Of a stretch of DNA of 64,000 nt, positions 1 to 11,545 are shown piece after piece. Both the position numbers and the translations under genes were made by a program. Under the pieces are notes generated by a model. The model saw nothing but the letters and a program-made list of their open reading frames with translations, ran no database searches and was not told where the DNA came from. Source of the stretch: Sipunculus nudus (taxonomy: Eukaryota > Annelida > Sipuncula > Golfingiida > Sipunculidae); assembly GCA_026874595.1 (NCBI GenBank), contig CM049316.1, forward strand, positions 46,703,695 through 46,767,694, read 5' to 3'. Within the stretch, counting starts at the first letter, position 1, and each line of letters starts with the position of its first letter.

Positions 1-269
1 CCTCTCCTCTCAACCAGTGCAGATCATCTCCAGCCCTGGAACGAATTCTGTTCAAGCCACCAGCCAGCCAGTGTTCATCTTACAGACTGCGGGTAGCAGT
101 GACCAGCCTACCCAGACAATCGTACCACTGCAGTTGGCATCTTTGGATTATTCACCAGGCATGGTGCTGCAGATGGCGACACCTGGTGTGACTATGATGC
201 GGGGACAATCTGATGGACAACCCCAGATACTGCCAATACAAGTCATTAAAAAGGAAACCAGACCACCAG
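1..269 (+). CDS. Partial internal exon, Q/P/S/T-rich probable transcription-factor activation domain
   Basis: The frame is open from base 2 to the splice donor at 269/270, giving about 89 codons with no stop; the exon begins left of the window. The peptide is rich in Gln, Pro, Ser, Thr and aliphatic residues (for example QATSQPVFILQTAG, MVLQMATPGVTMM, QPQILPIQV), a composition usual in glutamine-rich activation domains. Near the end, IKKE fits the sumoylation consensus (hydrophobic-K-x-E), common in regulatory regions of transcription factors. Codon use is GC-richer than the flanking DNA, and the frame ends exactly at CAG|GTGAGG, leaving one base of the last codon before the intron (phase 1). 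No DNA-binding domain lies in the window, so I cannot name the family. Coding status is fairly secure; the nuclear role is inferred from composition only. Confidence 0.75.
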
Positions 270-275
270 GTGAGG
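267..275 (+). other. Splice donor of the left-edge exon (phase 1)
   Basis: CAG|GTGAGG is nearly a perfect match to the metazoan 5' splice-site consensus. Reading on instead of splicing reaches a stop (TGA) within a few codons, which supports splicing here. No acceptor that keeps the frame and continues into convincing coding sequence was found in the following 63.7 kb, so the next exon of this gene may lie to the right of the window. Confidence 0.8.
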
Positions 276-1239
276 GGTGAACCATTTCTGATATTTTTTA
301 TGAGTGTTCAGTAATATTACACAACATATAACTCAGAGATACAGGTGCTTAGTCATGTCACACAATGTACAACTAAGCTTCCCCTCATAGGAAGAGGGGC
401 TTTTACAGGTTGATTGATTTATTTCTGGATCCATGTCTGGTTCAAAAATTTTGTTGTAGGTGCTGCTGAGTGCATAACCTTTGATTGCAAACTTTTTTTC
501 CTTTTATTTCTTCTGCCCCTGTTTGCACTAGACCTCCAAAATGGCTGATATCAACAAATGACCTGTGGTCTGACCGTTAGAGATACACTCTGGTTGGCTT
601 TTTGTTAACAAAAGTTTCAATATTTGCAATTTTTGCTAATCCGAAATTATCTAGAAAATAAAACTGTTGTAATATAACAGTTGAACAGCCATTTATTGTA
701 TAGAATCAATGGCCTCTCATATACACCAGCAGCGTCAATATCAAATATATTTTTTTTATTTCCCGTTAATCAGAGACTGATATTATAAAGATATCAAATC
801 TCTGGCATATCTTCCAAGTGTGATGAAGAACTTCCACTTGTATATTGTTCACTGTGGTCCATATATGATCTTTTCTCTGCCAATATTACATACCGGTATA
901 TTCAAAGCACACTGAATATGGATATATAATGAGGGGAATGGGGAGGCTCACCTAGTGATCCCTCAGCAATTGCAGACATCTGATCCATATATTAAGTTTG
1001 GCCATCAAATTTAAATTATGTACATTATCAGACACAAATTCCAATACCAAGTGATATTCAAGGATATGACTTACATTAATCAAATTTCAATGCAACTGGT
1101 CCATTTTGAATATAATATCATACAAAGCATGAATTGCCCAAATGTTTATAATATGCTGATTAACTATATATAGCTATATCCATATTATGACACTAGTGGT
1201 CCCATCTGTGGTATCTAAAACATTTCTTTTCTGTTTTCA
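276..1239. other. Intron start, unique AT-rich DNA
   Basis: No ORF, tandem repeat or recognised transposon is seen. It is AT-rich with short homopolymer runs. The pyrimidine-rich stretch ending in TTTTCAG at 1233-1239 looks like a splice acceptor, but the sequence after it is not in frame with the upstream exon. Confidence 0.5.
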
Positions 1240-1668
1240 GCTTGTTGAATAGTCATTTGGAGACTGTTGTGTATGATAGTTTCTTAGTTAACAAGACTTG
1301 TGGCACCAACTACAATTGTTTTTGGGTTTCATGCATCTGTGCACATGGCATAACAGTAGTTTTGAAGGATCTGCCTGAAATTTTTCATGTCCACAAATGG
1401 CTTTCTCATACACAAGACTGGTGGTGCCACCTACAAGTATTTTTGTGTTGTGTGCATCCATGGCAGTATTTCAGGAGTGACGTTTGTGTAATTGATGCTT
1501 GTACTTGGGTTCAGAATGTTTAGTACTGGCATTGTATACGTATATGTCACACATGTACTTGAAAAGTAATCAAGTACTTTTTAAATAATGGTCAAACATG
1601 TTATCATGGAAGCTTTATACTTTATGTATATCCCATTACACATGTTCACATAAGGCCTGTAGGCCTTG
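1240..1668 (+). repeat. Decayed fragment of family B element with intact 3' hairpin end
   Basis: The body contains the box ACTGGTGGTGCCACCT (1417-1432) and degenerate core sequence like that at 11546-12790. The right end is a perfect 6-bp hairpin, AAGGCC-TGTA-GGCCTT (1652-1667), followed by G and then TT. The same end, preceded by a related GTTCRCAT stretch, terminates the larger B copy at 13083. The 5' part is missing or unrecognisable. Confidence 0.5.
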
Positions 1669-3035
1669 TTCTAATTATGAGTATGTTCACAATTGCATGA
1701 ATCCATATCTGTAGGTGTGATTATATCAATAAATGGAAGAAACTGTGCACTTAATCAGAATAGATTGTGCTTTACAGATTTAAAGTGGTGCCCAAAATGT
1801 GCATTTGTCCTATGCTCTATTACTTTCTTCCCATTTCCCCTAAAATAAGGATTCAAGCAATTGTTGTATTTGTTAATGCCAGTCCACAAGTATGTGCTGA
1901 CATCTAGTGGCTAAAAGTCAAACTAAAATAAGTTTACCAGTCAGGACTCAACATTAAATTTTGTAAGCACTTGCACAGTCACGCAAGTAACATCTAGGTT
2001 GTACATGCCCTACATGAATTTTTACTTGCCCTACAAAAATTATTGTTCACAGTCATGTACACAAGGTGTGTTTTCATTATTTTATTGGTATTGCATGTTT
2101 CTATGTATTTTCAAAAATATAGTTAAAAACATATTGAAATCTTAGTTTGTAAGATTTCTCTTTGGTTTGTGTGCATATAAACATAAGTACTGTAAATTTA
2201 ATTTAAAGTTATATTATCGGAATGATTTGATTTATCCAAGAATGCAAATTACCAAATAAAGATTATTTTCTCTTTGAGTCTGATGCTACTGATGCTATGC
2301 AAATTGGTTCTGTAATCAGTCAAGAATTAATTGTTGTTACCCAGAGCAGGGAATTCTGTAGTTGTGTGAGTATAGAAAAAATATATTAGTAGTTATAAAT
2401 TTTTTTCCCAAGCAGGTTGTGTGAAAATCTACTTTCCACTTAACGTGACAATGGAATACACTTACTGTGGCCCACCATTTGTTTCCTACAATTATTTGTC
2501 TTAAATCAACCTGTATACAGAATTTCATCCATTTGATCCTGGTCTTTCTACATTTTCAAGAACTTTCTCATGAGACCTGGGTTAATGCCATACAGAATAT
2601 GGCATTAATAGGGGAATTTAAAAACCAAGACAGGCAATGCTTACAATGTAAAATATATGTTTTTACAGGGAGAGAAATAGAGACTAATTCCGGAGTAGGC
2701 CAGTTAAAAAAATGCTTAAACTTTTTTTGTTTGTGTGGATGTGTATGTTTGCCAACATTCTTTGCCAGTGACATCATGCATAGCTCTGATTAAATTTCTT
2801 CCTGCCATGATATGGTGACACCTGACAATTGGCAAATGTTTCAGTGCAAACACCACAGGTTCCCCTGAAAGAGTGAAGCCATTTAAGTCTTGGTAGACGG
2901 CCTTGAATGTGCAGGAACTTTCAGGGATTCCTTTTGCAAAAAATTCCAAATTAAACTGACTTTGTTTTCATCCCGCAGAAATAAATATGACATGACTACC
3001 AAAATATGTAGAGGAAAATTATTTAGCAGATGATT
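1669..3035. other. Unique AT-rich intronic or intergenic DNA
   Basis: Short ORFs on both strands (for example 2467-2793) overlap each other, lack codon structure and use AT-rich low-complexity sequence. I see no gene or repeat here. Confidence 0.5.
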
Positions 3036-3038
3036 TTT

Positions 3039-5654
3039 AGCTCAGCTGACCATAAGTCATCTGAGCTATAGTCGTGGTCCATTGTCCATCGTCCATCCGT
3101 CTGACCTAGGAATCCAAAATTCAGCATAATGTTAGATGTCCCCAAGATCTCCTACCAAGCCAAAAACTGGGTCTTTGCGACTTCGTTCCTTTGAGGAAAA
3201 ACCTCAATTTTTTATTAAAAACCTATTTTCACACTTCAGGACTGCCTCTTTACAAAACCACTCATCTGTTTTTCCTCATATTTATCATAAATATTCCTCT
3301 ATATAGTTCATATGTACAGGCCAGAAATTAAGTCTGTAAAGTATAAATTCTTTAAGTTATGGGCCCAAACATAATGGACTTTGTAAAAAATCAGGAAAAA
3401 TATTTACTCCCTTAACATGAAAAATTTTAAAACTAGAGTCTATTTTCCAAAGTATATAACTATATATTGTTTACCCAAAATTAGATCTGAATTTTGTAAA
3501 TTTTTTAAGTTATAAGCATAAAGATAAAATCGGTACCTTAAATTTTGCCCAAATTTGACCATGGCACGTTTTTTTTCTGTAAGTACCATTGATTTAATTT
3601 TTACAGCATGTAAACATAAATATTTAATTTGTTTAAATCTGAAACTTGATAAAAAAAGCTTGAAAATTATGCTAGTTATTAATTTATTTCTTGAGGCTCT
3701 ATTGTAGTCATTTGCTTTGATTACAGATTACAGATGCAGCTATTCCAAGGTTCCTGATTTGTTACAGTCACCTGGGGAGATCCCCTGCTGTGACAGGTGT
3801 ACAGTTATTCTCATATCACCACCCCAATCACCACACCCCCCCCCCCCCTGCAAATCCAATTAACCCACCAAGAGTGTTATGCAGTAATTGTTATTGTTTT
3901 CACTTAATTGTAATGCTGTTTCCACTCCGATATGCAAAATCTTTCCTTGAAAAAGTAATTCAAGGTGTAATCCAGAAGATGCAATGTTGTGTAATGTAGC
4001 ATTTTGAAAGAAATCAATTTTCTTTTAAATGATTTTAACAAATATAATTGAACCCATCAGTATGCTTAAATTTATAAAATATGAAGCACATTATGGATAA
4101 ATAAAGACACAATTAAAAATTGTGAAATCTAAATAAAGTATTATTTTTAGATATTTATTGTTTTGCAGATTTAAAAGATATATATTTGTGGTAAAAAATA
4201 AATAAACATTTGTATGCATGATGTGGTGTTATCTGACAAGATTGAGATTTATGATGATGCAGTTGAGAATTATGAATCAACTTTTATATTCAGATATATA
4301 TGTTTTATTGGAAATGTATAGAAATATAAACTTAAATAAAAAAAATTGATGTGATAAAAAATGAGGATTAAATACAAACGTTTGTTCATTATTTTCCTGC
4401 CTTAGCAGAATTTGAGATCAGGCTTTGTTTGCCCTGTTTTATGTTGTTAATTAGTTATATTTCAACTGTATACATTTCATTAAAAAAATACATATATATT
4501 TAATAATATATACAGTAGAGCGCCGTATTTCCGAATACTGATTTTCCGAAAATTTGTTTTTCCGAAAATTAAAATGAGAAACCGAAAATTTATTCATATT
4601 TCCGAAATATATTTCAAGTATGTAAAAACCTAAAATGAGTATTGTAATTACGAGTCACAAGGCCTGCAGTCATGTGTTTAAGCCCAGTGGTGACCCTAAT
4701 TAATTAGTTCTGGGCTGAGGTTGTTGCCGGGGCAAAGGTGTGAAAACTACCGCCAGCCCCCAACGCTGGGCCCCCTGTACGCCTAGCAAGCGACTGGGCA
4801 ATTTATCCAAGAGCACTTGTGTGTTATCAACCATGGCTTGTTTGTACTCAAGCAAACATAGTTCGTTGGTTTGGGACAGGATGTCATGCCAAATAACTGA
4901 GCAGTTTACTTGTATCAGCATCGGTGAGGTATAATTCATTAAACCCTTGTGCTCGAGCAGCTTTTAAATGTCCCAGTCTTCAATTCCGTAGATCGATAAA
5001 AAACACTGCGTTTCTTGGCGATGTCATTTGACCTTTCCCTCCAATGAATTTGATGAAAAAAAGAGCACGCACATATCCTTTAAGCAGGTTGGACTGATCT
5101 ATGCCAATTATGCTCAGCAATAGTCCAATATTTTTTATACGTCCAGGTCGTCAATTACAAATTTTGAAAAAAAGCTTCGTGTTCCACGGGTAAAATGGCA
5201 TTAAGTTAATCATTAACTGTCATACTACCTTGCCGCTAGACGCTTGTCCACTTTTCAGAATGTTTGTTTTTACGAACAAAAAGCTTGTCCCCTGGCGCTT
5301 TCGGAAAAACGGCGCTCTACTGTATTATACAAAAAAATATATTCAATTGAACAAATGTGTAAACTAATGAAATGTCAACAGTTAATCAAAAAGCCAACTA
5401 ATGATCATGGTAATGGTACAGATCATTTGTTCACAAATGGCTCACATGCTTCAGTTTCAAAATTAGGAAACACATGGTCAGGTCACAAAATATTATTAGC
5501 AACAATTTCTTGCTCATCAATACAAACCAATCATATAAACCCACCATGGCCTTTATTACCTCTTCCTCTTACACTTTATCTCCATTTGATATTATTTTAG
5601 ATTTTTACCTTCAAGGTCAACTTCAGCTGAGCACAGTGACCCATGGGTCCCTTG
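3039..5654 (+). mobile_element. Family A element A1, Helentron/HINE-like, non-autonomous
   Basis: The 5' end is a hairpin, AGCTCAGCTGAC (3039-3050), loop CATAA, GTCATCTGAGCT (3056-3067), with one mismatch, preceded by a T run. A box rich in GTCCATC/GTCCATCCGTC follows. The 3' end has TCAGCTGAGC (5623-5632), the exact inverse of GCTCAGCTGA at the 5' end, then the palindrome GACCCATGGGTC (5638-5649), then CCTTG and T. The first core (3110-3690) matches A2 at 24120-24700. Length is about 2.6 kb, of which 810 bp is a nested pogo-like MITE. No protein is encoded. Seen: the end structures and homology between copies. Inferred: rolling-circle (Helentron) mobilisation. Confidence 0.7.
4513..5322. mobile_element. 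pogo/Tigger-like MITE, 810 bp, TA target duplication
   Basis: The 23-bp terminal inverted repeats at 4513-4535 and 5300-5322 begin CAGTAGAGCGCCG and differ at one position. They are flanked by TA on both sides (4511-4512, 5323-5324), the target duplication of the Tc1/mariner/pogo superfamily. TTCCGAA or TTTCCGAAA recurs several times just inside the left end, as in many pogo-type elements. The middle (4690-5290) is GC-richer than the flanks and holds overlapping ORFs of 64 aa (+) and 79 aa (-), but no DDE transposase motif is visible, so the element depends on transposase made elsewhere. It sits inside family A element A1. Confidence 0.85.
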
Positions 5655-8287
5655 TTTAGATTTTCGTGGATTTTTTAAGCATATATTTTACCACATAGCA
5701 AATGTTATATTTTCCAGTCCAAACACAGTTTTAGAGACTTCTCTGGCCCTAATTAGAACAGGTTGCGGCACCCACTTCATTTATTTGAGAACATTCCATC
5801 TTGGAGTGTGTTCCACATCCGATACAGGGTTAAGAAGCAAATCTTAAATGCACTTATATCCTGTAGTCTAAAATATTTAAATACAAAGGTCCTATTACTT
5901 GTAATGGGTAACTGAAAGCTCATTCTGAGGGCTAATGTTAACCTAACTGGATGTTACCGCACGTTAGTATGTAAGTTTTTTCACAACTTTGTCGGTAACC
6001 AAACACAAATATTTTTTTTCTGGCCTTTTGGAACAGGTTCATGATGGACCCACTTGCCCCGTCAGGCAAAGTATAAGGCAACTAACCATATTCTAGAACT
6101 TTTACTTGCTCTGGGCAAGCAGTTATTTGTTAAAGTCATTCCCTGCCAGTCCAGGTTCTGACTGTAATTTTTACAACCCTGTCCAGATGCTGTATGTCAT
6201 TTGACAACCAAGTCTTGCTTTTCCCTCTAATTTTGACATTGACATCTGGATTCTGACTAATTTTGACAGCCCTGTTTGAATTTTTACTGTAATTTTGACT
6301 TGATACCAACTGTCTTTCAACAGCTCAAACATTATTGTGATTGTAATTTTTACAGCCCAGTCTATATTTTGACTATAATTTTTTTAACTTTTACTTAAAA
6401 TATCAAGGAATATGGTTTAATGCTGGATAGTTATATAGGTGCAGGTACTTTTGTGAACCAACAAATACATACCTACATTCATCCATATGTTACATTCCAG
6501 AAAATACACAAGTTTAGTTCAGTGTACATAGCATTCCTTCAGCTTAACCTGTGCATTGTTTTCATTCAGACTTTCATGGATTTATTTTCGTTGCAGAATC
6601 TTCTTGAAGGGAGTGTCAAAGAGAAATGAATCATGGTGTTAAGGTAATGTGGTGGTGGTTTATTTTATGTATTTTACTTATTTTATATATTTTATTTATT
6701 TTATATATAACATTGAAAGAGCTAGGATCATCTCTGAATTTTGAGAAAACAGAATTGTTATATTTCTGAATAATGGAATTCTTGGATAAATCATTGATGC
6801 ACTTTAGGTATCCTTGACACAGAGACACACATAAATATTGGCTTATCTACTTTTTGTATTCGAAAAATCTCTCATGCCCATTTCCTTTTAAAAATATGTC
6901 AAAATATTTTAAGGTTCTGCCTTGCTCTGGTTTGTAGTTATCTAAAGGAATATAATATTGATTGTCTTAGAAACGTTAAGAATCATTGTTGCTTGAAAAC
7001 AGGAAATTGGCCATGTAAGTGATCTACAATGTTTCAAAATGCTTGGTTATGTAGTGTCACTTTTTGCTAGAGGAATTATTTCCTGCATGAAAAAGCCATT
7101 GATGCAGTAGATCTTACTGCTCTGTTGTCTGCCTGCTTGTCTTGCTCATTGTCAGTGTGTATGTCTGATGGATCGTTGAACATGAGCTTTAATGGATTAT
7201 GTGTTATGAGGGAAGCAATAATGTTGAAAAGTTTACATTAAATAGGAAAGTTACCATGTTCACCTCTTCATTAAAAATCTAACTAGAAGGTGACCAATTC
7301 TGGTAATCAAATATTAGTAATACTGTATCCAGAAATTTCCAGATATCGAAAATATAATGCCATGATCCACATAGTTAACTTACTCAGTTGAAATTAGCTC
7401 CTGAGAGCCCAGAAATTTCAGCTTGAATTCCCTGTATAACTGGCAGTATTTAGAGGAACAGCAGACTGGGTGCCATTTAAGAAAAAAGGTTGCTTCCTTA
7501 ATCACCAACAAAAATAAGAATTATTGCTGGTGCTTCCATTGTGATTTCCATTATTGTAGAAAAAAGACTGATTGCTCAAACATTAAATAAATTGTATTTC
7601 TCAGACATCCTGAAAGCTATGTGTATGATTTCCTTGTTGTCAGTTAAGTTGTTGTCTCAGTTTCCATTGCATCTTGCCTTCCTGTAATGGTCTTGTCAGT
7701 CAAAAAATATTTAAAAAGTGTGAACATTTGGTGGTGAAATAAATCATTGCATATATGAGAAGGGGCTGACTCACAGTGGGGATATAGAGCAGTTTATTTT
7801 TTGGTTTATTTGAAAATGTTACATTTGTATTGCATTTAAATGCAGAGATTACAATTAAGTGACTGTGCATTTGCATTACACTTTCATTTGAGTATGCAAT
7901 TTTTTGCAGGTGCAAAATTGCAGTTTTAAAATGCCATCTTGTAATGCTCAGTAAAAAAGTTTCATAGAGAATTATGTGATTATTTCCTAATAATGTTTTC
8001 TACATGACTGGTGTCAGCAGCATCATAGACTAAGTTCGTCCTTACAGAAGTTGACATATCTTGATATCAGGAGACAAACAGTACAGTTCATATGCACATT
8101 TACATCTGATTTCATCCCAATTGCATTTGATTTTTGCATTATTAAAATATAATTGCATTTTGAATTTTTTACATATAGACTGACTTATGAATGTAAAAAA
8201 TGGCTTATGTTTGACCACCTGGGTTTTACTTAAACCTTTGAAGATAGTATATGTATAGATTAACTTAAAAGTAATTTAAATGTTATT
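5655..8287. other. Unique AT-rich DNA with two low-complexity patches
   Basis: No supported gene. The patch at 6160-6390 is a degenerate roughly 30-bp repeat built on ACTGTAATTTTGACAGCCCT. The patch at 6655-6715 is (TATTT)n-like. Short ORFs such as 6420-6629 and 7700-7915 (minus strand) are isolated and unremarkable. Confidence 0.5.
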
Positions 8288-9581
8288 GTATCCCCAGACA
8301 AAGTCTGGTTACTATGGTTTCACAACGGTCCCGCTGCTCTTGTGAGTGGGATAACTAAAAAAATATTTCACTGATCTTTTTCAAACTTTACATTTGTATA
8401 GATATAGGTAAGAGGACGAAGCCTTTTAAAATGGGGCCATGACCTTTGCTAGGAGAGTGACCTTGACCTTGAATAGGTCCTTTTTTGCTGAAAATAAGAC
8501 AAATTCCTAAATATCTTAAGAAAGCTTGCATGGATTGGTCCAAAAATCAAGGTGACTGATGATCTTGGATAGCCTTATGATATGCCAGAAACTGGTGGCA
8601 CCACCTGTTATCCTTTTCTTGTTTTTACACCTTTTAATACCCTCCCAATTGCCACTTGACAGTACTGTGAGCATTTTAAGTAAAAAACTAATGGACAGAT
8701 TTCTTTCATATTATGAACATGTAGAGAGATGGCCCACCACTAAAGTAAGAGGTTTTACTATAACTATAGGTTTTAGGGTCATGAGGCCATGAGGCCAAAG
8801 GTCAAGATCACTGGACTCGCATCTTTAAAGATACTGTGGATTCATTTTCATCCCAGATCATCCATCTTGACTATATAGCTCACTTGCCAATAGTGGCTGA
8901 TCCATATCAATTTTGGGGTCATAAGGTCAAAGGTCAAATCCACAGGAGCTGTCTGTAAAAAAATTAGTTTCCAGATGATAATTCCAGCTCTTTTTGATAT
9001 ATGGATTTAAATCTTGACTTTTATATGTTCCATAAAAAAAGCAAGATCCAAATTGATTTTGGGGTCATGAGGTAAAAGGTCAAGGTCACAGAACACATCT
9101 TTAAAAAGATTGTTGATGCATATTCAGCCAAAATTTTCCTCTCAGACCTTTTATCTTGCACATATAGTTCACCAGCCAATAGAGGAAGACCCCGATTCAT
9201 TTTGATGGCACAAATCAAAGTTGAAGGTCAGTTATAACCATCTGTCCAAAAATTAGGTTCCAGGATGATAATTCCAGCTTAGATTGATATATGGATTTCA
9301 AGCTTGACTTATATATGGCTCATCAATAGAACAAGATTCCTATTGATTTTAAAGTCATGAGGTCAAAGGTCAAGGTCACAGGACACACATCTTTGAAAAG
9401 ATTGTGGATTCATTTTCAGCCAAACTTTTCATCTCAGATCTTTTATAATGCACATATAGTCCTCCTGCCAATAGAGGAAGACCCCTATCCATTTTTAGGT
9501 CACAAGGTCAAAGGTGAAGGTCACAGGAGCCTATTATATGTCTGGGGATACTAAGGCATCTCCAATGCCAGAAATTTTTAG
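8288..9581 (+). mobile_element. Family C element C1, Helentron/HINE-like
   Basis: It starts GTATCCCCAGAC-AAA-GTCTGG (8288-8305), a hairpin with a 6-bp inner stem. It ends with the inverse terminus TATGTCTGGGGATAC (9537-9551), hairpin GGCAT-CTCCA-ATGCC (9555-9569), an 8-nt spacer, and TTAG (9578-9581) before T. The body holds units of about 290 bp with AGGTCA direct repeats (for example 9360-9378) and the box ACTGGTGGCACCACCT (8591-8606). It is a shorter and more decayed relative of C2 at 21355-23816. No coding capacity. Confidence 0.7.
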
Positions 9582-9582
9582 T

Positions 9583-9757
9583 TATCAATATGATTTACTT
9601 CTTCAAAAGAGAAAATGGCTCACTGAAGATTTGTTATATGACTAAGTTCTACAGCAATCTTTTAGTTACCCCAATTTTTACTTACCCGAGTCAACTTGGG
9701 ATATAACTAATATTCAGATAGCCATTTTCCCTTTTGAAGAAGCAAATAACCATTGAT
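9583..9757. repeat. Long imperfect inverted repeat (foldback or MITE-like)
   Basis: The 26-bp arms at 9595-9620 and 9720-9745 (core CTTCAAAAGAGAAAATGGCT and its complement) match at 24 positions. Similarity continues outward (ATCAAT near each end) and inward (CTGAAG / TTCAG), giving a foldback of about 175 bp. It begins immediately after the 3' end of C1. No clear target duplication was found, so the type of element is undecided. Confidence 0.6.
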
Positions 9758-10044
9758 GCCAAGCCTTGGCTCCTTTTAACACTTGTTGTCAAAATATTGT
9801 CCTATGGCTTTGGGACAACAGACTGAAAACATGCTGTATTTGAGTTGTGCAAAATTTACATGTTTTGTTTCTGGGGCCCTACACATTTGTAGAGCATTGT
9901 TGTAAGGAATTATGCTGAATATGCCTTGTGTTTTTCTGGGAAAATCCCATTGAATGAACCACATGCTATTACCAGTTTGGTGATGAATGTCTAAATACAT
10001 CTGGCTTTGAAAGTAAAATAGTTAACTTCAATTATTAATTTTTT
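9758..10044. other. Unique AT-rich DNA
   Basis: No gene or repeat recognised; a 74-aa minus-strand ORF here has no distinctive features. Confidence 0.4.
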
Positions 10045-11210
10045 AGCTCAGCTGACTGTAAGTCATCTGAGCTATACCGATCACTCTTTGTCCGTCGCCC
10101 GTCCGGCCATCTGGCCGGTCATCTGTCATCAGGGCACAAATCGGAACTGCTGGACTTGGAATCTTCAAACTTAACATCCAGAGAGGTCAATGAAAAGTCT
10201 CCTTGGAAACCTGGAATGGGTCTCTGTTACCCATATTCTTCAAGCTATGGGGCTCCGAAGTACCCCCCTGAATAATGAAAAATTTGATACAAATTAAAGC
10301 CCATGTATCTAAACAACTAATGCATTAATCACCATTATTCATTGCATGGATATTGGTCATTGAATGTTTCATCAGTTTCTGCAGACTGGTGGGGCCCCCC
10401 ATATTTTTAGCGAACTTGTGAGCTTATGCGATGGCGCAGCTTCTTCCGTCAACCGTCCACCATCCAGGGCTGGCTTTCCGCCGTCCATGGCTGTAAGTCA
10501 GAAACCGTCAGAGCTAGCAGCTCCAAATTACACGTAAGAATTAGTCACATGTGAAAATTGGTGCCCTGGAGCTTATTATTGAGTATCTGCATTAATTTAG
10601 ATTTTATAGAGAAAAAGCTTAAAAACCTTCTTCTAAAAATCTGCTTCTCTGAAACTGTCCAGCCAAATTGTCCAATATTTCACAGAAATGATCCCTGGAA
10701 CAATCTCTCTCAAGTTTGTTCGAATGCTTCTAGTTCGGAGATTTTTGGCCAAGTTACAGGCGGTTGAACTAAGTCATCTGTCCAAAAAGCACATTAAAAT
10801 TAAAATCTCAGAAACGGCTAGAGCTATAATCACCAAATTTTATACCAATGTTTGTCACATATGTCATATCTGATTTTGAGGTATTGGTAGCACCACCTAC
10901 ATTGATGTGGTTTTTCACAAGCGAAAATGTAATTTTAAACTCTTCTAGCTTATACACTGATTTATGATGAAACTGTTAAGCTGATTGGTTTAAACTTTAC
11001 AAGAATTATTCTATGGTAGGGTTCTGCCAGTTTTATAAGAATAGATTGGGTAAACACAGTTTTAAAAAACAATTGAAAAAGGCTTTCTGTATTTGAAAAC
11101 AGATTTGACAACATGCTGAGTTTCAGCTGCCAGGTCAAGAGGTCACTCAGTACAAACAGGTGGGGTCCAGACATCACCATGGCAACTGACCTGGCTCCCG
11201 GAGGGGGGGG

Positions 11211-11276
11211 GATGTCTAGACAATGTGTCTCGACGTCTAAACACAGTGTCTAGACATCTAGACACAATGTTTAGAT
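11211..11276. repeat. Palindrome cluster built on TGTCTAGACA
   Basis: The perfect palindrome TGTCTAGACA is at 11213-11222. GTGTCTAGA and its inverse TCTAGACAC, separated by CA, are at 11246-11265. Two more degenerate copies lie between and after. It follows a run of nine Gs. Short, non-coding, of unknown role. Confidence 0.6.
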
Positions 11277-11545
11277 GCAGAATTCCCAGATAATTGGAAC
11301 TATATTTTTCAACTGTTTGAAAAAACTTCGTTTGCATTTTAGGTGAATCGGGTTTATCATCAGGTCACATGTGAACTGCTGCACCCTCATTTTTTGTTGA
11401 GCTCTGACCTTTCCTTGCTGCCCAGCGTCCGTTTGTGCGTCTGTTTCCACACATAAACCCGCATATCTGGGGAACCATTTGACCAATCTGGCTAAAAATT
11501 TTGCACAAATGTAGCCCTTTGATAGCTTTATAACATACACTAAAA

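Noticed and set aside
1216-1523. Splice-acceptor-like TTTTCTGTTTTCAG followed by a 93-codon open frame, as the next exon of the left-edge gene
   Set aside because: Joining to the phase-1 donor gives a stop (TGA) at once, and the open frame overlaps decayed family B repeat sequence shared with 11546-12790.
4700-4939. 79-codon minus-strand ORF inside the pogo-like MITE as transposase
   Set aside because: It has no DDE or helix-turn-helix features, is far too short, and overlaps an equally open plus-strand frame.
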